A DNA stretch of 64,000 nt from Sulfuricaulis sp040901545 (GCF_040901545.1 NZ_JBBDYL010000024.1:1-64000); one strand, 5' to 3'. Positions 8,163 through 17,681 are shown, numbered from the stretch's first letter. Notes: generated by a model from the sequence alone, not told the origin. Numbers and translations: made by a program.

Positions 8163-8687
8163 ATGATGAAAAGCGAAACCATCGAAAATCGTGACACGAT
8201 TCTGAAAGAAAAAACCTCAACCCTGGTGGCGGTTATCCAGGCGGTACCGAGTCTGCTGGTGCCGTTATTTGCGCTGTTCTTCCTTGCCTTCGCGCTGCTG
8301 TACGCCTCCTCGGCCATCTTCGAGTTCATCAAACCGATCATCAGCGAAGGCGACCTCACTGGTGGATTGGTCAAGGGGCTGCATATGGGCGTGGTCGCGC
8401 TCGCCGTCTACGAACTCGCGCAGGTGGTTCACCAGGAGTACGACAAAAGCGGCAAACCGTCCGACGCCATCCGTCGCATCCGTCGTGGCGTGACGCGTTT
8501 TGCCAGCATTGTGTTCGTCGCGCTGGTGCTCGAATCGCTGATCATGGTGATCAAGTACAGCCAGCAGGATCTGGCCGGCTTTCTTTACTACCCCGTGGCC
8601 ATCATCGTCAGCGCCGCGCTGTTGCTCATGTCGCTCGGGGTTTTCATCAAGTTGAGCAGTTCAGACACGATGGAGGAGTGCACTTGA
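8163..8687 (+). CDS. Hypothetical four-helix membrane protein
   Basis: A 174-residue protein starting at the ATG at 8163, which has AAAGGAGA just upstream and is followed at once by a second ATG. It has four predicted membrane helices: about 25-55, 70-90 (GLHMGVVALAVYELAQVV), 105-130 and 138-160. A basic loop (RRIRRG) sits between helices two and three. I do not recognise a named family. The frame, codon use and ribosome site support a real gene. It stands alone before glcD. Confidence 0.7.
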   Translation: MMKSETIENRDTILKEKTSTLVAVIQAVPSLLVPLFALFFLAFALLYASSAIFEFIKPIISEGDLTGGLVKGLHMGVVALAVYELAQVVHQEYDKSGKPSDAIRRIRRGVTRFASIVFVALVLESLIMVIKYSQQDLAGFLYYPVAIIVSAALLLMSLGVFIKLSSSDTMEECT

Positions 8688-8753
8688 CCGCCGCCTGGGG
8701 TTAAGTACACGCCCGGCTTTACGCCATGAGGGGCAGGGATTACGCTATCTCTT

Positions 8754-10256
8754 ATGAGTTCCCCGCAACCCTCGATCCCCCCGGATACAGCCTCCCTGGA
8801 AGCGCTGCGCCAATCGCTCGCGCTCCGGCTGCGTGAATTTCTGCCGCGGGAAGCGGTGCTGACCAACGAGGAAGATCAGCGCCCGTATGAGTGCGACGGA
8901 TTATCGGCGTATCGCAAGCTACCCTGGATCGTGGTGCTGCCGGATACCATCGAGCAGGTCGGCCGTGTATTGAAACTTTGCTCCGAGCGAAATATATCCG
9001 TCGTGGCGCGCGGCGCGGGCACGGGACTTTCCGGCGGCGCGCTGCCGCTCAGCGACGGCGTGTTGCTTTCGCTGACCAAATTTTCCCGCATTCTCGAAAT
9101 TGACCCGGACAATCGCACCGCCACGGTCGAACCGGGCGTGCGCAATCTCGCCATTTCGGAAGCTGTCGCCCAGTATGGCTTGTACTACGCGCCCGATCCC
9201 TCTTCGCAGATCGCCTGTTCGATCGGCGGGAATGTCGCGGAGAATTCCGGCGGGGTGCATTGCCTGAAATACGGGCTGACCGTGCACAACATCCTGGGGC
9301 TCAAATTCATGACCATGGATGGCGAGCTGATCTCGGTCGGCGGGAAAACGTTGGACAGTCCCGGTTACGACCTGCTCGCGGCCCTGACCGGCTCGGAAGG
9401 CATGCTGGGCATCATCGTCGAAATTACCGTGAAGCTCCTGCCGATACCGGAACGCGCCCAGGTGTTGCTGGCCGCTTTCGATGACATCGAAAAGGCCGGC
9501 GCCGCCGTCGCCGCCATCATCGCCAGCGGCTTTATCCCCGCGGGGCTTGAGATGATGGACAACCTCACGATTCGCGCCTCCGAGGATTTCGTGAAGGCCG
9601 GTTATCCCGTTGATGCCGCGGCCATGCTGCTGTGTGAACTCGACGGCATCAACGAAGAGGTCAACGAAGGCATCGCGCTGGTGCGTGAACTGTTGCTCAA
9701 GCAGGGCGCGACCGAAGTCCGGGTCGCGAAAAACGAAATCGAACGCCTGCGGATGTGGGCCGGACGCAAGGCGGCGTTTCCCGCGGTCGGGCGCGTCGCG
9801 CCGGATTATTACTGCATGGACGGGACCATCCCGCGCAAGCATCTCGCCAAAGTGCTGACAACCATCGGCGCGCTCTCGCGCAAGTACGGCCTGGCGGTCG
9901 GAAACGTGTTTCATGCCGGCGACGGCAATTTGCACCCGCTGATCCTCTACGATGCCAACAAACCCAGCGACCTGAAAAAAGCCGAAGAACTGGGCGGCGA
10001 GATCCTGGAGGCCTGCATCGCCGTGGGCGGCACCATCACCGGCGAACACGGCGTGGGGGTGGAGAAAATCAATCAGATGTGTCTCCAGTTCACCAAGGAA
10101 GAACTGGACCAGTTTCATGCCCTGAAAGCGGCCTTCGACCCCAAGGGCCTGCTCAATCCCGGCAAGGCGGTGCCCAAACCCGCGCGCTGCGCCGAGTTCG
10201 GCCGCATGCACGTGCACGGCGGTAAAATGAAATTCCCCGAACTGGAAAGATTCTGA
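8754..10256 (+). CDS. glcD: Glycolate oxidase subunit GlcD (FAD-linked)
   Basis: GlcD is the FAD-binding catalytic subunit of the GlcDEF complex, which oxidises glycolate (and often D-lactate) to glyoxylate at the membrane. The 500-residue length matches known GlcD. The FAD-binding PP-loop region shows VVARGAGTGLSGGALP and CSIGGNVAENSGGVHCLKYG. The C-terminal cap domain has GNVFHAGDGNLHPLILYD and ITGEHGVGVEK, whose histidines belong to the active site and metal site of the family. glcE starts nine bases downstream, so the two are surely co-transcribed. Confidence 0.95.
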   Translation: MSSPQPSIPPDTASLEALRQSLALRLREFLPREAVLTNEEDQRPYECDGLSAYRKLPWIVVLPDTIEQVGRVLKLCSERNISVVARGAGTGLSGGALPLSDGVLLSLTKFSRILEIDPDNRTATVEPGVRNLAISEAVAQYGLYYAPDPSSQIACSIGGNVAENSGGVHCLKYGLTVHNILGLKFMTMDGELISVGGKTLDSPGYDLLAALTGSEGMLGIIVEITVKLLPIPERAQVLLAAFDDIEKAGAAVAAIIASGFIPAGLEMMDNLTIRASEDFVKAGYPVDAAAMLLCELDGINEEVNEGIALVRELLLKQGATEVRVAKNEIERLRMWAGRKAAFPAVGRVAPDYYCMDGTIPRKHLAKVLTTIGALSRKYGLAVGNVFHAGDGNLHPLILYDANKPSDLKKAEELGGEILEACIAVGGTITGEHGVGVEKINQMCLQFTKEELDQFHALKAAFDPKGLLNPGKAVPKPARCAEFGRMHVHGGKMKFPELERF

Positions 10257-10265
10257 ATCACGCAC

Positions 10266-11336
10266 ATGGTCACGGTTGCCGATCGGGATAATTCGAGCGC
10301 ACTGGCCGAGGCGGTGAAGATGGCGGCGCGTAACCGCACGCCGCTCGCCATCGTCGGCAACGGCACCAAGCGCTTTTATACCGGCGAGGCGGAAGGTAAA
10401 AAGCTGGATGTGATCGGCCATGTCGGCATCGTTTCGTACGAACCGACCGAACTCGTTATTACCGCGCGCGCCGGAACCAAGCTGGCTGACGTCGAAGCGG
10501 TGCTGTCCGAAAAAGGGCAGATGCTCGGTTTCGAGCCGCCCCACTTCGGCGACGCCGCCACGCTGGGCGGCACCATCGCCTGCGGCTTTTCCGGACCCCG
10601 CCGGCCGTATGCCGGCTCGGCCCGCGATTTTGTACTGGGCGCAAAAATCATCAACGGGAAAGGTGAAATCTTAAAGTTCGGCGGCGAAGTGATGAAAAAC
10701 GTGGCCGGTTACGACATCTCCCGGCTCATGGTGGGCGCACGGGGCACACTCGGCGTGCTGCTCGAAATCTCCCTCAAGGTGCTGCCCAAACCGGCCAAAG
10801 AATTGACCCTCTCGTACGAGACACCCGCGGACAAGGCCATCAAAACCATGAACCACAATGCCGGTCAACCGCTGCCGCTTTCCGCCGCCTGCCATATTCG
10901 CAACACCTTATATGTGCGACTGTCCGGAAATGACCTGGGAGTGCAGGCGGCGCGCACCAAACTGGGTGGCGATCTGGTGAAAAACGGCGATGAGTTTTGG
11001 AAACAATTGCGCGAACACCGGCACGATTTTTTCCAGGGCGCGGGTGCGCTCTGGCGGCTTTCCGTGCCGCCCGCGACATCACCGCTCGATCTGCCCGGAA
11101 ATTGGATCATTGACTGGGGCGGCGCGCAACGATGGCTTAAAAGCACGGCGGCACTTGGCGACGTCTACCGTGTCGCGGAGCAAGCGGGCGGACACGCCAC
11201 CCTGTTTCGTCCCGGAACGGGAAATGGCGCCAAGTTTCATCCCCTGCCCGCGGCCCTGGTCGCGCTGCAGCACCAGCTCAAGCAGGCTTTCGATCCGGGA
11301 AGCATTATGAATCAGGGCTTGGCTGGAACGATCTAA
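10266..11336 (+). CDS. glcE: Glycolate oxidase FAD-binding subunit GlcE
   Basis: GlcE is the second flavoprotein subunit of glycolate oxidase. The protein is 356 residues and has a single FAD_binding_4 domain in the first half: TLGGTIACGFSGPRRPY, then GAKIINGKGEILKFGGEVMK, and NVAGYDISRLMVGARGTLG. It lacks the large GlcD-type C-terminal cap. It follows glcD after nine bases. A mandelate-racemase-like gene follows on the same strand, and glcF lies beyond it on the opposite strand, so the glcDEF unit is split. Confidence 0.95.
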   Translation: MVTVADRDNSSALAEAVKMAARNRTPLAIVGNGTKRFYTGEAEGKKLDVIGHVGIVSYEPTELVITARAGTKLADVEAVLSEKGQMLGFEPPHFGDAATLGGTIACGFSGPRRPYAGSARDFVLGAKIINGKGEILKFGGEVMKNVAGYDISRLMVGARGTLGVLLEISLKVLPKPAKELTLSYETPADKAIKTMNHNAGQPLPLSAACHIRNTLYVRLSGNDLGVQAARTKLGGDLVKNGDEFWKQLREHRHDFFQGAGALWRLSVPPATSPLDLPGNWIIDWGGAQRWLKSTAALGDVYRVAEQAGGHATLFRPGTGNGAKFHPLPAALVALQHQLKQAFDPGSIMNQGLAGTI

Positions 11337-11407
11337 ACTGAAATTCCATCCGCGACCCCGTTTCCAACTTGCAACACCACCAACGGCGCCGGAATAAAAA
11401 CCACCAC

Positions 11408-12505
11408 ATGCCAGCCCACCCGAAACTCACGATTCGCGGAATACGCGCGCGCGCGGTAAATGTCCCGATGGCGCGCCCGCTTCAGACCGGCGGCGGTACC
11501 GTCGGTACTGCGCCGCTGGTTCTGGTCGATCTGGAAACCGATGAAGGCGTGACCGGGTGCAGCTACGTCTTTTGTTATACGCCGATCGCGCTGAAACCGA
11601 CGACACAGCTGGTCACGAATCTCGAGCCGTTGATCAAGGGCGATATCGTCGCTCCGGTCGCGATCGAGCAAAAACTGCAACAGCGGTTTCGGCTGCTGGG
11701 CCCTCAGGGCCTGACCGGCATGGCGCTGGCCGGCATCGACATGGCGGCCTGGGATGCGCTCGCGAAGGCCGTTGAACTGCCCCTGGTCAAATTGCTGGGC
11801 GGTGAGCCGCGCCCGATCACGGCTTACAACAGTTGCGGACTCGGGATCATCGGGGCGGAGCGCGCCGCGATCGAGGCACGCGAGTTGGTCGCTCCCGGCT
11901 TTCAGGCGATTAAAGTCAGGTTGGGCTACCCCGATGTGAAAACCGACGTCGCGGTCATTCGCGCGGTACGGAAAGCGGTGGGCGATGATATTTTACTGAT
12001 GACGGATTACAACCAGTCGCTCTCCGTGTCCGAGGCTGTCATGCGCTGCCGATTGCTCGATGAGGAAGGCATTTACTGGGTGGAAGAACCCACCGTGGCG
12101 GATGATTTTCTCGGCCATGCCGCGATCGCGCGCGAAGCGAAAACGCCCATTCAGATCGGAGAGAACTGGTGGGGGACGCATGACATGGCAAAAAGCCTGG
12201 CGGCCGGGGCTTCCGACTTCGTCATGCTCGATGTCATGAAGATCGGCGGCGTGACCGGTTGGCTGCGCGGCGCCGCGCTGGTCGAACCGCGCGGTATACC
12301 GGCCTCGAGTCACCTGTTCCCGGAGATCAGCGCGCATCTGCTGGCCGTCACCCCCACTTGCCACTGGCTGGAATACGTGGACTGGGCGAGCCCGATACTC
12401 AAGCACCCGCTGCGTGTTGAAAACGGACATGCGCTGATCGGCTCGGCGCCGGGGATCGGCCTCGAATGGGATGAGCAGGCGGTAAAGCGTTTTCTGGTTG
12501 AATAG
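11408..12505 (+). CDS. Mandelate racemase-like enolase-superfamily enzyme
   Basis: Enolase-superfamily enzyme that abstracts the proton next to a carboxylate. Nearly all mandelate racemase active-site residues are present with a constant offset of +5 from the Pseudomonas putida numbering: metal ligands Asp200, Glu226, Glu252; the base His302 paired with Asp275; and Glu322. On the other face the KxK motif is K169-V-R171, so the second lysine (Lys166 in mandelate racemase) is arginine. The ATG at 11408 is preferred over a TTG at 11369, giving 365 residues. Neighbours are glycolate oxidase genes, which suggests a 2-hydroxyacid or sugar-acid substrate. The exact substrate is unknown. Confidence 0.85.
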   Translation: MPAHPKLTIRGIRARAVNVPMARPLQTGGGTVGTAPLVLVDLETDEGVTGCSYVFCYTPIALKPTTQLVTNLEPLIKGDIVAPVAIEQKLQQRFRLLGPQGLTGMALAGIDMAAWDALAKAVELPLVKLLGGEPRPITAYNSCGLGIIGAERAAIEARELVAPGFQAIKVRLGYPDVKTDVAVIRAVRKAVGDDILLMTDYNQSLSVSEAVMRCRLLDEEGIYWVEEPTVADDFLGHAAIAREAKTPIQIGENWWGTHDMAKSLAAGASDFVMLDVMKIGGVTGWLRGAALVEPRGIPASSHLFPEISAHLLAVTPTCHWLEYVDWASPILKHPLRVENGHALIGSAPGIGLEWDEQAVKRFLVE

Positions 12506-12535
12506 CTAAAAGTAAAAATTCTCCGTCCACACGCG

Positions 12536-13753
12536 TCAAATACCGTCCGCGACCAACTCCACCCAGTGCCTGACCGGTACCGTCGAAGCGCTCTGCAGGT
12601 GAGCCAGGCAACCGATGTTGGCGGTGGCGATAATTTCGGGCGCACCGGATTGCAAGGCGTTGATCTTGTTTTTCAACAACTGCTGTGACAGGTCACGCTG
12701 CAAAATCGAGTAAGTCCCCGCCGAGCCGCAACAGAGGTGCGCATCCGGCACGGACGTCAGCGTAAATCCGGTTTCCCGCAAAATCTTTTCCACCACCCCG
12801 TTCAGTTGCTGGCCGTGTTGGAGCGAGCACGGCGACTGGAACGCGACTTTGTATCCGCGTTTGACTACGGTCCTTAATTTCGAGGTGTCTGCTTGCGCCA
12901 GAATCTCGCTGATATCCCGGGTCAGGCCGGAGACGCGCCGCGCTTTTTCCGAGTAGCGCGGGTCGTTTTTCAGCAGACGTCCATAATCTTTTACGTGCGT
13001 GCCGCAGCCGCTCGCGGTCATGACGATCGCCTCGCAACCGGTCTCGATGTGCGGCCACCAGGCGTCGATATTTCGGCGGGCAAAATTCAGCCCGTCCTCA
13101 ATTCCCGACGTGTGATGGCTCGCGGCACCGCAACACCCGGCGCCGGGCGCCGCCGCCAGACTGACGCCGAGTTTATCGAGCACACGTGCCGTCGCGGCAT
13201 TGATATCGGGCGCCAGTGCCGGCTGCACGCAACCTTCGAGCACCAGCATGCGACGCGAATGACGGGCCTCGGGCCACGCCAGCGCCCGGCGTGTCGGCGG
13301 AATTTTCCGCTTGAGCGGCGGCGGCATCAGCGGTCGGAAAAACTGGCCCAATCGCAAGAGCGGCGTGAAGCGTGCGGGATAAGGAACGATATGGCGTAGC
13401 GCCCAGCGCCGAAACCGGTCGGTCCAGGGGCGTGTTACTTTTTGATCGACCAGTTCGCGTCCGATATCGAGCAAGCGATGATATTGCACGCCCGAGGGAC
13501 AGGTGGTTTCGCAGTTCCGGCAAGTGAGACAACGGTCAAGATGTAGCTGGGTGTGCTTCGTAACCGGCGATCCCTCGAGCATCTGTTTAATGAGGTAGAT
13601 CCTGCCGCGCGGGCCGTCGAGTTCATCGCCCAAAAGTTGATAGGTGGGACAGGTGGCGTTACAGAATCCGCAGTGCACGCAGGTGCGCAACACGGCATCG
13701 GCTTCCCGGCCCTGGGGTGTGTCACGAATGAGCGCGGCCAGCGCGGTCTGCAT
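12536..13753 (-). CDS. glcF: Glycolate oxidase iron-sulfur subunit GlcF
   Basis: GlcF carries electrons from the GlcD/GlcE flavins towards quinone. Two 4Fe-4S ferredoxin motifs are visible: Cys25, 28, 31, 35 (CVHCGFCNATC) and Cys75, 78, 81, 85 (CLTCRNCETTC). Two CCG-type domains follow, with GAGCCGAASHH and HLCCGSAGTY. The 405-residue length is normal. In Escherichia coli glcDEF are co-directional. Here glcF is on the opposite strand, converging on the glcD-glcE-racemase unit and divergent from the IclR gene. Confidence 0.95.
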   Translation of the reverse strand: MQTALAALIRDTPQGREADAVLRTCVHCGFCNATCPTYQLLGDELDGPRGRIYLIKQMLEGSPVTKHTQLHLDRCLTCRNCETTCPSGVQYHRLLDIGRELVDQKVTRPWTDRFRRWALRHIVPYPARFTPLLRLGQFFRPLMPPPLKRKIPPTRRALAWPEARHSRRMLVLEGCVQPALAPDINAATARVLDKLGVSLAAAPGAGCCGAASHHTSGIEDGLNFARRNIDAWWPHIETGCEAIVMTASGCGTHVKDYGRLLKNDPRYSEKARRVSGLTRDISEILAQADTSKLRTVVKRGYKVAFQSPCSLQHGQQLNGVVEKILRETGFTLTSVPDAHLCCGSAGTYSILQRDLSQQLLKNKINALQSGAPEIIATANIGCLAHLQSASTVPVRHWVELVADGI

Positions 13754-14060
13754 GGGTGAAAAGATACACGATCCGTGTCATCAAGTCGCACGCTAACCCG
13801 GCAACGGCAAATCCAAAGGGGCCATTGTCATCATGGATTCCTGCGCGATCCCCGCATCGGCCACACTCAGGCCTGGTGAGAAAAAATACCCGGCTTTTTC
13901 GTGGGAGCGAATTCAAATCCTAACTCCGGTCCGGATCGACACGGCATGCGGCGAACCGATTTTTCACAAGCCAGCGCCCTGGCGGTTCGACCCACTTGCA
14001 CATTAAATTCGCTAAGGTTAGGATATTTCGCAATACATAATTTATTTCACTATAAGAAAC
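13754..14060. promoter_or_regulatory. Divergent promoter region between glcF and the iclR-type gene
   Basis: A 307-base gap between divergent genes. The right half (about 14000-14060) is AT-rich and close to the regulator start, as expected for a promoter and for an autoregulatory IclR operator. I do not see an unambiguous palindromic operator or any RNA gene. The left part (13754-13900) has no clear signal. Confidence 0.4.
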
Positions 14061-14831
14061 ATGATGAAATCCCCGGTTTCCTCGATCCAGGTCATCGACC
14101 GCATGACGGCGCTGCTCGAGGCCATTACCACCTGCTCGGAGCCTGCCAGCCTCAAATTCCTGTCGGCGGAGACGCGCCTGCATCCGTCAACCGCGTTTCG
14201 CATTCTGAACGCGCTGGCCAAGCACGCGCTCGTGGAACGCACCTCCGTGGGCCGCTACACCCTGGGGGTGAAACTCCTGCGCTACGGCAGCTATATGCAT
14301 GGAAAAGTGGATTTGCTGCGCGAGGCCAAGCCGATCATGGAATGGCTGCGTTCACAACTGGGCGAGACCGTCAATCTCGCGGTGCGCGAAGGCGATGAAG
14401 TAGTATACGTCGAGCGGTCGATTCCGAACCGCATCATGCGGGTGGAACAGATCATCGGCAGTCGCGCGCCGCTGCATGTGACGGCTGTCGGCAAGTTGTT
14501 TCTCGCCGAGGGCGGCGAGAAGGCGTGTCGTGATTATGCCCGGCGCACCGGATTGCCCCGTTATACGCCCAACACCGTTACCCAGGCCAGCAAGCTCTGG
14601 AATCAGGTCGAGAACAACAGCAAGCATGGTTTTTCCATCGATAACGAAGAGGCCGAACAAGGAGTTACCTGCATCGGTGTCCCGGTTCATGACCGGCTGG
14701 GTAAAATCATCGCCGGTCTTTCAATTTCCGCGCCCTGCGATCGACGTCGCGATTCCTGGATGCCGCTCATCAAAAAGGCGGGGTCGGATTTATCCTCACG
14801 ACTTGGGTACCTGGCAAAAAAATCCGCCTAG
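14061..14831 (+). CDS. IclR-family transcriptional regulator
   Basis: A 256-residue regulator with the IclR layout: an N-terminal winged helix-turn-helix (about 5-70, including LHPSTAFRILNALAKHALVE) and a C-terminal effector-binding GAF-like domain (about 80-250). The latter contains LGETVNLAVREGDEVVYVER and the conserved GVTCIGVPVHDR. IclR proteins sense small organic acids. AllR and related members respond to glyoxylate. With glycolate oxidase on one side and a glyoxylate aminotransferase on the other, glyoxylate or glycolate is the likely effector. That is inference from context. Confidence 0.9.
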   Translation: MMKSPVSSIQVIDRMTALLEAITTCSEPASLKFLSAETRLHPSTAFRILNALAKHALVERTSVGRYTLGVKLLRYGSYMHGKVDLLREAKPIMEWLRSQLGETVNLAVREGDEVVYVERSIPNRIMRVEQIIGSRAPLHVTAVGKLFLAEGGEKACRDYARRTGLPRYTPNTVTQASKLWNQVENNSKHGFSIDNEEAEQGVTCIGVPVHDRLGKIIAGLSISAPCDRRRDSWMPLIKKAGSDLSSRLGYLAKKSA

Positions 14832-14913
14832 AAAAAGTAACTTTTCCTTCAGATATTTTTACAAACTTTACCAGTGTGGCTTGATCTCCAGCCATCGACG
14901 AGAAGGCTAATTC

Positions 14914-16095
14914 ATGAAATTCAAAACTTTCAACCCTCCGGTACGGACGCTCATGGGTCCGGGCCCTACCGATATTCATCCACGTGTTCTGTCCGCCATG
15001 GCGCGGCCGACGATCGGACACCTCGATCCCGCATTTCTGTCGATGATGGACGAAATCAAGGCCATGCTCCGATACGCCTTCCAGACAAAAAACGTGCTGA
15101 CCATTCCCATTTCAGCGCCCGCCACGGCCGGAATGGAAACCTGTGTGGTCAATCTGGTTGAACCCGGTGACAAGGTAATCGTGTGTGTCAATGGCGTCTT
15201 CGGATTGCGCATGAAAGAAAATATCGAGCGCGTTGGCGGACTTCCGATTCTGGTCGAGGATCGCTGGGGGGAAGTCGTGGATCCGGATAAACTGGAAGAC
15301 ACGATCAAAAAACACCGCGACGCCAGGCTCGTAACCTTAGTCCAAGCCGAAACGTCTACGGGGGTTTTGTCCGACGCCAAAACGCTCGTGGAAGTCGCCC
15401 ACCGCTATGATTGCCTGACTATCGTGGATGCCGTGACTTCTTTCGGTGGCTCCCCCCTGAAGGTGGATGAATGGGGAATCGACGCCATCTTTACCTGCTC
15501 GCAAAAATGCCTTTCTTGCACGCCCGGTCTGTCGCCCGTGAGCTTGAATGACCGCGCGGTAGAGGCAATCAAGAAACGTCGGATCAAGATCCAGAGCTGG
15601 TTCCTCGATCTCAATCTGTTGATGGGGTACTGGGGATCAAAAACGCGTTCGTATCACCATACCGCTCCGATTAATCCTTTGTACGGTCTTCATGAAAGTT
15701 TGGTGATGTTGCACGAGGAAGGACTGGAAAAATCCTGGGCACGGCATTGGCATCATCACCATGCACTGCGGTCCGGACTTGAAGCCATGGGATTGTCGTT
15801 TTTGGTGAAGGCAGAGGCGCGGTTGCCACAAGTAAATGTCATTCAAGTCCCTCCCGGCGTGGATGAAGCAATATTGCGGCGCCGGCTGCTCGAAGAATAC
15901 AATCTAGAAGTTGGCGCGGGATTGGGCGCGCTGGCGGGCAAGGTGATTCGCATCGGCCTCATGGGATACGGCGCTAATATGAAAAATGTCATGTACTGTC
16001 TGGAAGCCCTTGAGGCGGTTTTGTTCGAGATGCGCGCCCCAATTCAAACCGGAGTCGCCATGAATGCCGCGCAAAGCTCGTCGATCCAGAACTGA
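14914..16095 (+). CDS. Class V aminotransferase, alanine/serine-glyoxylate type
   Basis: A 393-residue PLP enzyme of the alanine-glyoxylate/serine-glyoxylate transaminase family, which converts glyoxylate to glycine using alanine or serine as donor. Family features are MGPGPTDIHPRVL at the N-terminus, the PLP-ring contact VDAVTSFGG (171-179), and the Schiff-base lysine Lys198 in CSQKCLS followed by TPGLSPVS. The C-terminal ELEVGAGL-like segment (here YNLEVGAGLGALAGKVIRIG) is also typical. A GAGAAGG ribosome site lies before the ATG. It removes the glyoxylate made by GlcDEF, completing a glycolate-to-glycine route. Confidence 0.92.
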   Translation: MKFKTFNPPVRTLMGPGPTDIHPRVLSAMARPTIGHLDPAFLSMMDEIKAMLRYAFQTKNVLTIPISAPATAGMETCVVNLVEPGDKVIVCVNGVFGLRMKENIERVGGLPILVEDRWGEVVDPDKLEDTIKKHRDARLVTLVQAETSTGVLSDAKTLVEVAHRYDCLTIVDAVTSFGGSPLKVDEWGIDAIFTCSQKCLSCTPGLSPVSLNDRAVEAIKKRRIKIQSWFLDLNLLMGYWGSKTRSYHHTAPINPLYGLHESLVMLHEEGLEKSWARHWHHHHALRSGLEAMGLSFLVKAEARLPQVNVIQVPPGVDEAILRRRLLEEYNLEVGAGLGALAGKVIRIGLMGYGANMKNVMYCLEALEAVLFEMRAPIQTGVAMNAAQSSSIQN

Positions 16096-16164
16096 GCCAC
16101 ACCGTCACATCAGGGATCGACATAACTGAACCGCTGCTGATCGCGAACGGCAGGTAACCGACCG

Positions 16165-16602
16165 GACAAAGTTCCCGGTCAGCTGGGAAATCGCGTCCAG
16201 CACGCGCTACGCGCTTTCATCCCCCGCGACCAAAAAGCCGTGAAAGCCGCCGCCGAGCGTGCACGGATCATCGGCAATTCCCCGCTCAGGGGACGATACG
16301 AAAATACGGTCGATCGCGAATCCGCCCATGAAATTCTGAAGCGCAAAGCGGCCAAGGAATTGGCGGCAAAAAACGCAGCCGAAAGCGGGGGCGGTGGGTT
16401 GTTGGGCGGCTTGCTGGGATCGGGCTCGGGGAAAGGACGATCGCGTCAATCCGCGGGCGAGGCGATGGTTACGAGCGCCGCCCGCGCCATTGGCAGTCAG
16501 ATCGGCCGGCAGATCATCCGCGGCGTTTTGGGATCGTTGCCGGGCGGTCGTCGCCGACCGTTCCGCATTGGAGCGGATGACAGTCAACTCCGGTCGCGAT
16601 GA
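16165..16602 (+). pseudogene. Remnant of a DUF853 (HerA-like, YjgR-type) ATPase, internally deleted
   Basis: The + strand reads VPGQLGNRVQHALRAF, IPRDQKAVKAAAE, then directly RARIIGNSPLRGRYE, and later DRESAHEILK and AARAIGSQIGRQIIRGVLG. All are C-terminal motifs of YjgR-type DUF853 proteins. In intact members roughly 50 residues (the GEALVS-LDEKG and VER segment) lie between KAAAE and ERARI. Here they are deleted in frame. The N-terminal Walker domain is also absent from the window. The fragment is therefore a decayed tail. A GTG at 16240 could start a short protein, but I think it is not functional. Confidence 0.7.
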
Positions 16603-16616
16603 GCGAACGGATACGG

Positions 16617-17681
16617 CTAAATCCACTTTTTACGGCGAAACAGGAGCAGCATCCCGCCGGCGAGCGCCGTCATCAATATCAGCACCAGGGGGTATCCCCA
16701 GCGCCAGCCCAATTCGGGCATGTTGTGGAAATTCATGCCGTAAATGCCCGCGATGAACGACAGCGGCATGAAGATCGTGGCGATGATCGTCAATACCTTC
16801 ATGACTTCGTTCAAGCGGATATTCAAACTTGAAAGATAAATATCCAGCATGCCGGAGAGCATGTCGCGATACGTTTCGATGGTGTCAATGACCTGGATGG
16901 TGTGATCATACACGTCGCGCAAATAAATCCAGGTGTCTTTCCGGACCAACGGCGATTCGCCGCGCTGTAAACCGCTTATCACTTCACGCAACGGCCAGAC
17001 GGATTTGCGTAATAACAGTAATTGGTGTTTCAGGGTATGCAATGTTTGCAGAGAAGCCGAAGTGGGTCTTGATATGAGATTTTCCTGCAATGACTCGATA
17101 CGCTCGCCCAGATCTTCAAATATGGCAAAATAATTATCTACTATGGTGTCCAACAGCGTGTACGCCAGGTAATCCGCGCCGTATTTCCGCATGCGTCCGC
17201 GATTATCGAGAATCCGGTCCTTTACGCCACTGAATAAATTGCGATCACTTTCAAGAAACGATATGACCAGGTTCTTCCCGAGAATCAAACTGACTTGTTC
17301 GGTAATGATTTCGGCTGAATGGCTTCCGCTTCCCAGCCGCTTTAATACGATGTAAAGGTAATCGCCATAATCCTCGAGTTTTGGACGTTGGTCGGTATTG
17401 AGAATGTCCTCGAGCACCAGTGGGTGCAAGCCGAAGAGGTCGATGAATTGCGACAAATGCTCGACTTCATGCAAGCCGGTGACGTTTATCCAATTCACCC
17501 CGGGAACATCGCGCATGGCCGCCATTTCTTCCGCGGTCTTCAGTTCTTTTTCCACGGTGACCTGTTCGTCGTAATGCAACAACATCAGATGCGTCGTATC
17601 GCTTTTTCGTTCACCGATATGCACCGGAGTGCCGGGCGGGAGACCGGCCTTGCGCGAACGTTTGGGCGCCTGTCGAGACAT
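16617..17681 (-). CDS. corA: CorA-family magnesium/cobalt transporter
   Basis: A 354-residue CorA-type divalent cation channel of the inner membrane. It has a large cytoplasmic N-terminal domain with coiled-coil helices, then two C-terminal membrane helices. The signature YGMNFHNMPE loop lies between the helices, and the protein ends in the basic tail FRRKKWI typical of the family. The gene is isolated, convergent with the DUF853 remnant and divergent from the FIST gene. Confidence 0.95.
   Translation of the reverse strand: MSRQAPKRSRKAGLPPGTPVHIGERKSDTTHLMLLHYDEQVTVEKELKTAEEMAAMRDVPGVNWINVTGLHEVEHLSQFIDLFGLHPLVLEDILNTDQRPKLEDYGDYLYIVLKRLGSGSHSAEIITEQVSLILGKNLVISFLESDRNLFSGVKDRILDNRGRMRKYGADYLAYTLLDTIVDNYFAIFEDLGERIESLQENLISRPTSASLQTLHTLKHQLLLLRKSVWPLREVISGLQRGESPLVRKDTWIYLRDVYDHTIQVIDTIETYRDMLSGMLDIYLSSLNIRLNEVMKVLTIIATIFMPLSFIAGIYGMNFHNMPELGWRWGYPLVLILMTALAGGMLLLFRRKKWI

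Noticed and set aside
8919..10544. 541-codon minus-strand ORF
   Set aside because: It is antisense to glcD and glcE, whose family motifs are unambiguous. Long antisense frames are expected in GC-rich DNA.
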